Shown piece by piece: positions 17,074-24,785 of a stretch of 64,000 nucleotides of DNA; within the stretch, counting starts at the first letter, position 1, and every line of letters begins with the position of its first letter. Source of the DNA: CAYNZV01 sp965217095 (GTDB lineage: Bacteria; Latescibacterota; UBA2968; UBA8231); contig OZ244235.1 in assembly GCA_965217095.1 (NCBI GenBank), positions 5,332,001 through 5,396,000 of the forward strand, given 5' to 3'. Under the pieces are notes generated by a model that was not told the origin of the DNA, searched no databases, and saw only the letters and a program-made list of their open reading frames with translations. The position numbers and the translations under genes were made by a program.

Positions 17074-17354
17074 TGTGTCTCCAATCCCACGAATCGACGG
17101 CCCCGACGCGTCTACCGGCACCGTCGCCTGTGAGCGTTCAGACGCGATCGGCGGTTGACCTGATTGGGGTGGGGAAGTATAGCGATTGCAAAAACCCGAG
17201 GTCAATGGCCGCAGGCTCCCCCCGACTGGCCCACGAGCAAATACTGACGATCTTATGGGGTCGCGTTACGTGCATCGGGTTCGCGGCGCAACCACAATTC
17301 ATCTGAATCGCAGTCTGGAGGAAGCAGATCGACCCCGCACCAGAACCCAACCCC
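17074..17354. other. Divergent intergenic region (hydrolase operon / ABC exporter)
   Basis: Promoters for both directions must lie here. No coding frame with homology and no clear operator was seen. A GGAGG at about 17320 is too far from the GTG at 17355 to be its ribosome binding site. Confidence 0.45.
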
Positions 17355-19106
17355 GTGTCCGCGCGGGTGCCGCTTCGCCATTACGCTTCCCTTCTCGCCC
17401 GGTATTTGAGCCCATACAAGAGCCGCGTCGCTCTCCTCGCCGTCAGCATGGCGGGTGGCATCGGGCTCGGTCTGCTCGGTCCGCAGGTCATTCGCTTCTT
17501 CATCGACACGGCACAAGCGGACGGACCTCTGCGCAGCCTCGTGTGGGCCGGCGTCCTCTTTCTCGGTATTGGCATCACTCGGCAGGCGATCCAAATCGTC
17601 AGCTCCTATCTGGGTCAGGACGTGGGCTGGCGCGCGACAAACAAGATGCGCAACGACCTGGCCTTCCATTGCCTCCACCTGGACATGGGTTTCCACCACG
17701 ACCATACGCCGGGAGAGATGATCGAGCGGGTCGACGGCGACACCACGGCCCTGGCCAACTTCTTTTCTCAATTCGTGCTCCAGGTCATCGGCAGTGTCAT
17801 TTTCCTCTTCGGCGCCCTGATTCTCGTCTCAATTGAAGACTGGCGCGTCGGCGCTGCCCTCGCAGCCTTCTCGGTGCTCGCCTTCTGGATTTTGAATCTG
17901 ACCAGGAACATCGCTGTCCCCATCTACACTGCCGAACGTGAGAGTTACGCGCAGATGTACGGCTTCGTCGAAGAGCGGCTGCTGGGCCTCGAGGACATTC
18001 GTACCAGCGGGGCGATTGACTATGCCGTACAGCGCTTCCACGACGTCAACAACAGGGTCTTCGCGCGCGTGAAACGCTCCGAGTTCGTGAGCGAGGCACT
18101 GCAATCCATCACCGGCGTTCTCTTCGCCCTGGGTTACGCCCTGGCCATGGGCATGGGCATCTGGCTCTACCGGGAAGGCACGTTCACCATCGGCGCCGTT
18201 TTTCTCGTTTTCCACTATACCTCCATGCTGCGCGAACCCTTGTTCGAGCTCAGCCGGCAGATCAACGAGCTCCAGCGCGCCACCGCCGGTCTGAAGAGAA
18301 TCGAAGAGCTGCACCGCATCGAACCCTCGATCTCCGACGGCAGCGCCGACCTGTCCACGTCCCATCCCCTCGGGGTCAGCTTCGATCACGTCACCTTCGG
18401 CTACAATCCGGGGGAGACGATCCTCGAGGATGTGACCTTCGCGCTCCAGCCGGGTGAGACGCTCGGTTTGCTCGGACGCACGGGGAGCGGCAAGACGACG
18501 ATGACGCGCCTACTGTTCCGCCTCTACGACATTCGGGACGGCGAGATCCGGCTCGGCCAGCAAGCGATCGCAGACCTGAAGCTCGACGATCTGCGCCGCC
18601 ACGTCGGCCTCGTCACGCAGGACGTGCAGCTCTTCAATGCAACAGTTCGGGACAACCTCGCCCTGTTCCATCCGGATGTCTCCGACGACCGCATCGTCGC
18701 TACCCTGGAAGAGCTCGGACTCGAGATGTGGTACGCCCGTCTTTCTGCGGGTCTGGATACGGAGATCACAGCCGGCAGCAGCGGTCTTTCCGCGGGCGAG
18801 TCCCAGCTACTGGCGTTCGCGCGGGTCTTCCTCAAGGATCCCGGGCTGGTGATTCTGGATGAGCCATCCTCGCGGCTCGATCCGGCCACCGAGCGCAAGA
18901 TCAATCTTGCCGTCGAACGCCTGCTCGATCAGAGGACGGGCATTATCATTGCCCACCGTCTCGAAACTGTGGAAAAGGTCGATGACATCCTGATTCTCGA
19001 CCGCGGACGGATCCAGGAGTTCGGCCGGCGATCGGAACTTATTCAGAATCCCGGATCTCAGTTTTCCAAACTGCTTCGTGCCGGTCTCGAGGAGTTGATC
19101 GCGTGA
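17355..19106 (+). CDS. ABC exporter half-transporter, ATPase-competent subunit
   Basis: The 583-aa protein has six predicted membrane helices (residues about 20-310) and a nucleotide-binding domain from about 335. Walker A is GRTGSGKTT, the Q-loop region VTQDVQLFNATVRDN, and Walker B LVILDEPSS with the catalytic Glu, then H-loop IIIAHRLET. The signature is the altered LSAGESQ. Its partner at 19103 has a normal signature but an altered Walker B, so the pair has one active and one degenerate ATP site, as in heterodimeric exporters of the TM287/288 type. The start is GTG; a second GTG four codons later is possible. Cargo unknown, possibly lipid, peptide or drug. Confidence 0.93.
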   Translation: MSARVPLRHYASLLARYLSPYKSRVALLAVSMAGGIGLGLLGPQVIRFFIDTAQADGPLRSLVWAGVLFLGIGITRQAIQIVSSYLGQDVGWRATNKMRNDLAFHCLHLDMGFHHDHTPGEMIERVDGDTTALANFFSQFVLQVIGSVIFLFGALILVSIEDWRVGAALAAFSVLAFWILNLTRNIAVPIYTAERESYAQMYGFVEERLLGLEDIRTSGAIDYAVQRFHDVNNRVFARVKRSEFVSEALQSITGVLFALGYALAMGMGIWLYREGTFTIGAVFLVFHYTSMLREPLFELSRQINELQRATAGLKRIEELHRIEPSISDGSADLSTSHPLGVSFDHVTFGYNPGETILEDVTFALQPGETLGLLGRTGSGKTTMTRLLFRLYDIRDGEIRLGQQAIADLKLDDLRRHVGLVTQDVQLFNATVRDNLALFHPDVSDDRIVATLEELGLEMWYARLSAGLDTEITAGSSGLSAGESQLLAFARVFLKDPGLVILDEPSSRLDPATERKINLAVERLLDQRTGIIIAHRLETVEKVDDILILDRGRIQEFGRRSELIQNPGSQFSKLLRAGLEELIA

Positions 19107-20881
19107 GCACGCCTTTGTCGAAGCCCATGTCGATGGGAAGGACCACGTGGCGCCTGCTCCGATTCCGCCCCGGTCTTTTCCTGGCAACCATCTTCTTCCG
19201 CGGGATCGACGATGTTGCCCCGTTTCTGGCCGGCGTCATCATGAAAAAATTCTTCGACGCCCTCTCGGGACAGGCAGAAGCAGGGTTCACACCCTACACT
19301 CTCGTCGCCCTCGACGTCGCGGTCGAGATCGGCGATCGAATCGCCCTCTTCGGGTCGGCCATTGCCTGGCCCCGGTGGTGGTATGCGATCGAGACTCTAC
19401 TCCGGCGCAATCTCATCACTGCCATTCTCGAGGTACGTGATCCGACGACAATCGCCGGAGCGTCAGGCGAGGTCACCAACCGTTTTCGCGACGACGTCAT
19501 GGGCATCATCCAGTACCTGAACCGCTACATCCACATCTGGGGCAATCTGGTCTTTGCGGCTTTGGCCATCAATTACATGGCTAACATCGACCCGTGGATT
19601 ACCCTCGTCACGATCGTGCCGGCCATCTGTGTCGTCATCATCGTCGACGCCTGTCGCAAGCTCATCTACAGGTACCGAACAGCTCAGCGCATCGCCACCG
19701 AGCGCGCCACCAACTTTATCAACGAGATGTTCCAGTCCGTCCTTTCCATCAAGGTTGCCACCACCGAATCGCACGTGGTTGACCGTTTTCGATTTCTGAA
19801 CGACAAGCGACGGCGCTCTACCCTCATCGACAATCTCTTCAACCAGCTCCTCGACTCCATCAACTTCAATCTTGGCCATCTCGCCACCGGCGTGATCCTC
19901 ATCATGGTCGGTCAGAAGATGAAGTCGGGAAGTTTCACCGTTGGCGACCTGGCGCTGTTTGCGACCTACGTGGGCCAGGTCGCACGGAGCGGGTCGCTGC
20001 TCGGTACGATTCTCACCAACCACAAGCGCGCCGAGGTTTCCTATCTGCGCATGTCGCGCACCATCGACGACATCCCCAGGGAGCGTCTGTCCGCCGAAAG
20101 CCACATTTACTTGGCGGAGCCACCGCCACTGCCCGCCCCTCGCGAAATCGAAACATCCGATCGTCTGCGTGAGCTCGATGTCGCCGGGCTGACCAAGCTG
20201 TATCCGGGCACGGAAAGCGGAATCCGTGACATTGACCTCCGCATCGCAGCCGGCTCCTTCACCGTTATTACCGGTCAGATTGGCGCGGGCAAGACCACGC
20301 TCCTGCGCACCCTGCTCGGTACGTTGCCTCGAGATGCCGGCCATATTCGATGGAACGAAAAGGACGTGGACGACCCCAAGACCTTCTTCGTGCCGCCGCT
20401 GTGCGCCTACACGCCGCAGATTCCACGGCTCTTTAGCGAGACGCTGCGCGACAATATCCTACTGGGCCTGTCCGTCGACGAGGAGCGTCTCACCGACGCG
20501 CTGCGCCACGGCGTTTTGGAAACAGACGTACCTACGCTCGAGAACGGGCTGGACACGATCGTTGGCCCGCGCGGCGTCAAACTCTCGGGTGGTCAGATTC
20601 AGCGAACGGCCGCGGCCCGGATGTTCATCCGCCAGGCCGATCTTCTCGTCTTTGACGATCTCTCTTCAGCCCTCGATGTCGAAACCGAGCGTACCCTGTG
20701 GACTCGCGTCTTCGAGGATCGCAACGCCGCCTGCCTCGTCGTCTCCCACCGTCGTCCCGCTTTGCGCCGTGCCGACCGGATCGTCGTTCTCAAAGACGGT
20801 CGGGTGGATGCCGTTGGTACTCTGAACGAGCTGCTGGAGTCGTGCGAAGAAATGCGGGCGCTGTGGCAAGACGAGAGTTGA
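19103..20881 (+). CDS. ABC exporter half-transporter, partner with degenerate Walker B
   Basis: The 592-aa partner starts with GTG overlapping the stop of the first subunit (GTGA), so the two are translationally coupled. Membrane helices fill residues about 15-300. The nucleotide-binding domain has Walker A GQIGAGKTT, signature LSGGQIQRT (canonical), Walker B LLVFDDLSS where Asp replaces the catalytic Glu, and H-loop VVSHRRPAL. Combined with the first subunit, the site formed by subunit 1 Walker motifs and this signature is consensus, and the opposite site is degenerate. The gene ends 35 bp before the convergent LDH2-type gene. Confidence 0.93.
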   Translation: MSTPLSKPMSMGRTTWRLLRFRPGLFLATIFFRGIDDVAPFLAGVIMKKFFDALSGQAEAGFTPYTLVALDVAVEIGDRIALFGSAIAWPRWWYAIETLLRRNLITAILEVRDPTTIAGASGEVTNRFRDDVMGIIQYLNRYIHIWGNLVFAALAINYMANIDPWITLVTIVPAICVVIIVDACRKLIYRYRTAQRIATERATNFINEMFQSVLSIKVATTESHVVDRFRFLNDKRRRSTLIDNLFNQLLDSINFNLGHLATGVILIMVGQKMKSGSFTVGDLALFATYVGQVARSGSLLGTILTNHKRAEVSYLRMSRTIDDIPRERLSAESHIYLAEPPPLPAPREIETSDRLRELDVAGLTKLYPGTESGIRDIDLRIAAGSFTVITGQIGAGKTTLLRTLLGTLPRDAGHIRWNEKDVDDPKTFFVPPLCAYTPQIPRLFSETLRDNILLGLSVDEERLTDALRHGVLETDVPTLENGLDTIVGPRGVKLSGGQIQRTAAARMFIRQADLLVFDDLSSALDVETERTLWTRVFEDRNAACLVVSHRRPALRRADRIVVLKDGRVDAVGTLNELLESCEEMRALWQDES

Positions 20882-20916
20882 AGCACCTCTGAAACGTGTG
20901 TCACGTGCGGAAGTAC

Positions 20917-21981
20917 CTAGCCCAGGTCCACCCCAAAGTCAGCAGGATTCAAACCGCTGTCGCCGGCCAGTCCGCGAAGACTGATGAGCACATCCTCCGG
21001 CATGACGATGCCTTCCACGAGCGCCTTTTGGCGGTTGTTCCACTCAATCTCACCCGGCAGGTAGATCTCGTATCCTGGGGCCATATCGGCCTCTTTGATC
21101 TCGCTGCACATGGTGGCCATGCGGGCGTGAAACTCCGACTCCGGCATCATGGCCCCGACGTTCATGGCGAGAAAGGCGTGGCCCTGGTTTGACGGTTCGT
21201 CCGTGTCCGCCACCCAACTCTGCACCCTGCTCATCATCGCCGCGCCGGACAGTGTGGCGGTAAGGATCTCTACGAGGACGGCGAGCCCGTACCCTTTGTG
21301 CCCGGCCATCGGCAACTGACTGCCTTTCTCGGGGAAGTCGTTCGGATTGGTGGTGGGAACGCCATCATCGTCAACCAGCCAGGTGTCGGGGATCTCGCGG
21401 CCTTCGTTCTTGGCGGCGAAGATCTTGGTTGCGGCCACGGCACTGGTGGCGATATCGAGCATGATGGTGCGCTCGGTTCCGGTGGGGGCGGCCCAGGCGA
21501 TCGGATTGGTGCCGAGGATACGGCTCTTGCCGCCCGGCACCGTCATACAAGGTTCGACGTTGCAAAACGACATGCCGAGCATGCCGCCTTCGGCGATCAT
21601 GTTGGAGTAGAATCCGGCGGCGCCGAAGTGACTGCTGCCGCGCACGCCGATGTAACACATCCCGGTCTCTCCCGCTTTCTTGAGCGCCAGCTCCACCGCC
21701 CGGTAGGATATGGAGGGAGGCATGCCGTCACAGGCGTCGATGATCGCCCAGGACGGGCCCTCATTGACGATCTTCTCCTTGGCCGTGGCTACCAGGCGGC
21801 CCCTGCGGGCGTTTTTCATGAGACCGCGAATCTGCCGGGTTCCGTGGGTAAACGTGCCCCAGGAATCGGTGGTCGCAAAAACCTTGGCGCTGAGCTCGGC
21901 GTCCTCCTGGGACAGCCCGGCGTCGACCATGGCGGCGATGCAGAAGGCTTCCAGGTTCTTGATCTGGATCGGGCTACTCAT
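20917..21981 (-). CDS. Malate/L-lactate dehydrogenase (LDH2 family)
   Basis: The 354-aa protein is a member of the Ldh_2 family of NAD(P)-dependent 2-hydroxyacid or imine reductases: GTFTHGTRQI near 42-51 with the catalytic His, VRGSSHFGAAGFYS, ILGTNPIAWAAPTG, LDIATSAVAATKI, GHKGYGLAVLVEIL. This fold differs from classical malate dehydrogenase. Possible substrates include malate, lactate, ureidoglycolate, 2,3-diketogulonate or sulfolactate; the sugar-catabolism setting favours a sugar acid. AAAGGAG precedes the ATG. It is the last gene of the five-gene operon that starts near 27826, 53 bp after the propeller protein gene. Confidence 0.92.
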   Translation of the reverse strand: MSSPIQIKNLEAFCIAAMVDAGLSQEDAELSAKVFATTDSWGTFTHGTRQIRGLMKNARRGRLVATAKEKIVNEGPSWAIIDACDGMPPSISYRAVELALKKAGETGMCYIGVRGSSHFGAAGFYSNMIAEGGMLGMSFCNVEPCMTVPGGKSRILGTNPIAWAAPTGTERTIMLDIATSAVAATKIFAAKNEGREIPDTWLVDDDGVPTTNPNDFPEKGSQLPMAGHKGYGLAVLVEILTATLSGAAMMSRVQSWVADTDEPSNQGHAFLAMNVGAMMPESEFHARMATMCSEIKEADMAPGYEIYLPGEIEWNNRQKALVEGIVMPEDVLISLRGLAGDSGLNPADFGVDLG

Positions 21982-22034
21982 GTGGTGACTCCTTTGTTCA
22001 CTCGTTCATGATAACTTCGTAACAATCCGTGCCG

Positions 22035-23444
22035 CTATTCGAGCCAGAAGGAATAGAACCGTGCCTGATGCATAAAAAAACGCAAGCGCACCGGCTTGTC
22101 GAACACCAGATCGCGATCCGCGTTCCACTGGATCCTGGCCTTCCAATGATCGCCTTTCAAGGGCGACGGCCGCTGGGTCTCGAGATCGAACTCGGGTAAG
22201 ACTCTTAAGGTCTCCGCGTCGACGATGGATGCGTAGAACTCGCCCCAGGCGGCGTTGACATTCACGAACAGATTTTCACCGTGCCACATGAACGGTTTGG
22301 TAAATACGGTGCCGGCATTATCTGCATCGAGCGAGATAAAACCATCGGGTCGCAATTTCGCCAGGCAGATGGTCACGTGATCGTCGAAGAGTTCCGGGTC
22401 CACATTCAGGCGGTAGAGCTCCTTGTTGCGCGTGTGCCGCTCACGCCCCAGTGCATTGGACGGGAATCGGCAGCCGATGTAGTAGATCCAGATCTCGCCA
22501 TCGGCGCGCACGACCGGTTGCCCGGACATGCCCACCTGGCTGGTGTCATAACGCTTGCCATCCCAGGGCTCGATGCCGACGAACAGGGCGCGGTGGGCGA
22601 TTCGGTCCCAATGGTAGAGGTCGCGGGAGACGGCGAGCTCGATCTGGTTGATGCGGTTGTGATTCAAGTGTGGTGGTGGTGCGGCGCCAAACGGATTGAA
22701 GATCATGGGAAAGCCGACGTAGAGCCCTTCGTGCGGCATCACCGCCATGTGATAGGTCTCGGCGAAATAATCTTCGCCGTCCACGTAAGGGGGTTGGATG
22801 AATGCCGGATTGGCGAGGTGCTCGCGAACCCGTCGCCGGCAGTTCTCCCAGTCGATCTCGTCGGTGTGAAAGATGAGCTCGGGATCGGAGTAATGTTCAG
22901 CGTCTTTGCTAGTCGCTAGAAAAACCGAGCGGCCCCATTCGGTTCCGTGCTTTACCAGGGCCAGATACTGTTCGGTATAGGGGTCGTAGGTGAATTGATG
23001 TTCGTCCGAGCTCGGTATAGGCGGCACGTGGAACCGCTGCCAGTCGATGCCGTCGGCGGAGATAGCGGGGCACAGATCGTTGTTGATGCCGTTGCCCAGC
23101 AACCCTTTATAGCGTCGATTGGGGTCGGAGTCGTGCTCATCGCGGACGGCATGCTGAGGCGTTTCCGCCACCGGGAAACGTTCCCAGCGTTGGCCGTCTT
23201 CGGAGGTGGCGAAATCGTCGCCAAACCACCATTCCCACAAGCTCTTTTCCGAGTTCCATTGTGGAGAAATGCGGCTCTGGAGGCCGGTTTCGCCCCGCGT
23301 GCGGTCGGGCCGGACTACGGGGCCTACCTTTTGGGGCTGGTGCAGGGTACGGTAGGTCCCGATGGTTTTTTCTAAGGCGCCATCATCCAGGAAGAGCTGG
23401 CGGTATTTCTTCGGGTCGATAAGTTCCGCTTCCACTATTACCAC
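22035..23444 (-). CDS. Glycosidase-like beta-propeller protein (DPKKYRQLF group)
   Basis: This 469-aa cytoplasmic protein (no signal peptide) appears to be a five-bladed-propeller glycosidase relative, similar in layout to GH32/GH43-like proteins. Blocks shared with the 37615 gene include DPKKYRQLF, PQWNSEK-LWEWW, RRYKGLL, TEWGRS, TDEID-EN-RRRVRE and RINQIE. It repeatedly pairs D/E-rich motifs with aromatic residues (LFLDD at about 18, RYDTSQVGMSGQPVV near 335). The start is GTG overlapping the porin stop by seven bases, or a GTG three codons further in. Operon with the porin suggests handling of an imported sugar. The exact family number is not known to me. Confidence 0.72.
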   Translation of the reverse strand: MVIVEAELIDPKKYRQLFLDDGALEKTIGTYRTLHQPQKVGPVVRPDRTRGETGLQSRISPQWNSEKSLWEWWFGDDFATSEDGQRWERFPVAETPQHAVRDEHDSDPNRRYKGLLGNGINNDLCPAISADGIDWQRFHVPPIPSSDEHQFTYDPYTEQYLALVKHGTEWGRSVFLATSKDAEHYSDPELIFHTDEIDWENCRRRVREHLANPAFIQPPYVDGEDYFAETYHMAVMPHEGLYVGFPMIFNPFGAAPPPHLNHNRINQIELAVSRDLYHWDRIAHRALFVGIEPWDGKRYDTSQVGMSGQPVVRADGEIWIYYIGCRFPSNALGRERHTRNKELYRLNVDPELFDDHVTICLAKLRPDGFISLDADNAGTVFTKPFMWHGENLFVNVNAAWGEFYASIVDAETLRVLPEFDLETQRPSPLKGDHWKARIQWNADRDLVFDKPVRLRFFMHQARFYSFWLE

Positions 23445-24775
23445 TTCACCGTTTGCATGAGGTAGATGAAATCGGCGTCGTTGGATGGTCCGGTGGCCTC
23501 CGCGAATGGACCGGTGAAAAAGTGGCTGTAGCCCACCTGCAACGCCACCCTTCCAAAGATGCGCGTTGCCGTGAGGTCGAGCTCACCGCCGGCGAACGAA
23601 CCCGGATCACCCACCGCTCCCGCAGTCGGGCGGAACACGCCGGCTCCGGCGTTGTACCAGGCGTCCGCCTCCGGTTCATCGATCCAGAAAGCCTGGTAGG
23701 CCAGACGCCAACCCGTTCCCAACGCCTTCGTCGCTGCGGTGGTCTCAAAGTTGTGCATGTTCTGCAGCGAAAAGAAATCCATGTAGCCGTAGTAGGCGTG
23801 ATTGAGAGGATACTGATTGTCGAAGGTCGAGTGCTGCGTGTCCGTCGCATCGCCGTCGCCGGTGCCGTAGTTGTAGGCCGCTCCAAGACGGGTCTCGTCC
23901 AGGCGTTGGAGCCGGTACGCCGCACTGACGTGAACCGCTAAGGCGCGCTGATCGTCGCCGCCATACTCGCCGGCCTGTCCCGCTATCTCCAGCTCGCCAT
24001 CCCAATGGCCCCGGTTCTTGTGCCACCGGGTCCCGATGGTGAACACTTGATCCTCCACATCTTCCTCCGAGCGCAGCAAAACATAGGCGTCGACTTTCGC
24101 GTCGAAGACGGAGCTCTCGTCACCGAAATAGCAGGCAAAGAAGGAGCTGTTAAAGAGCCGATTCCGCGTGGTGTCGTAGTCGTTGAACCCATTGGGGTCC
24201 ACCGGGACCAGCCGCGACGCGATGAGATCGAGGGTTCGCTCGCTAGGGGTGCCCAGGGTCAAACGAGCCCCATCCCATACCCGGGCTGTATTCACCCATT
24301 CCAACGAGGCGATCAAACGTTTGGCTCCCAGATTGAACTTCTGGCGACCAAGTCGCAGCTGCGTCGAAAACCTTCGAGTCGGCAGGGCGAAGTCGAGGTA
24401 CGCCTGGTGCAGGTCGAAACGGTCGGCAAAGATATTGGGGACGGCGTCTTCGTCGATCGGTGGAGCAGCTGACTGTGATTCCCCGAATATCCGAGCGTCC
24501 TGCCCCTGAGCGAAAAAGGAGACCCCGCGAACCGGCTCCCACGTCGCATGAATTCGCAGTTGGGTGAGCAGGTAATCCTGAGCGCCTTGGTCAAAGTCGA
24601 AGTCGTCTTGCAGCTCCTGGCGCAGTCGCAGGCTGCCGCCAATCCGAAGATGCTCCGACGCAAGAGTCTCTTGCGAGCTCCCGTCTGTCGCCAGGGCGGT
24701 CAGCGCAACCATCGCGGTACCTGTCCAAGACGTCAGCAAACGTCTCACCGACGCGCTCGGGCGGACGTGGGGCAA
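23438..24775 (-). CDS. Outer-membrane porin of the alginate-export type
   Basis: The 445-aa protein has an N-terminal signal region (TSWTGTAMVALTALA, about 15-30, cut near 30-40). A repeating pattern of alternating residues ends in the aromatic C-terminus (YLMQTVKW) typical of outer-membrane barrels. GSLRLRQELQDDFDFDQGAQDYLLTQLRIHATWEP and FSTQLRLGRQKFNLGAKRLIASLEWVNTARVWDG match the alginate_exp family. It should let oligosaccharides or uronates cross the outer membrane, in either direction. The start is TTG, with an unclear ribosome binding site, ten bases behind the MFS-spermidine-synthase gene. It overlaps the propeller gene. Confidence 0.85.
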   Translation of the reverse strand: MPHVRPSASVRRLLTSWTGTAMVALTALATDGSSQETLASEHLRIGGSLRLRQELQDDFDFDQGAQDYLLTQLRIHATWEPVRGVSFFAQGQDARIFGESQSAAPPIDEDAVPNIFADRFDLHQAYLDFALPTRRFSTQLRLGRQKFNLGAKRLIASLEWVNTARVWDGARLTLGTPSERTLDLIASRLVPVDPNGFNDYDTTRNRLFNSSFFACYFGDESSVFDAKVDAYVLLRSEEDVEDQVFTIGTRWHKNRGHWDGELEIAGQAGEYGGDDQRALAVHVSAAYRLQRLDETRLGAAYNYGTGDGDATDTQHSTFDNQYPLNHAYYGYMDFFSLQNMHNFETTAATKALGTGWRLAYQAFWIDEPEADAWYNAGAGVFRPTAGAVGDPGSFAGGELDLTATRIFGRVALQVGYSHFFTGPFAEATGPSNDADFIYLMQTVKW

Positions 24776-24785
24776 TAGGAACGCA

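Noticed and set aside
17186..17836. Plus-strand frame overlapping the start of the ABC exporter
   Set aside because: It is Arg/Pro-rich, with no motif, and lies in the wrong phase of a clear ABC gene; a shadow frame of high-GC coding DNA.
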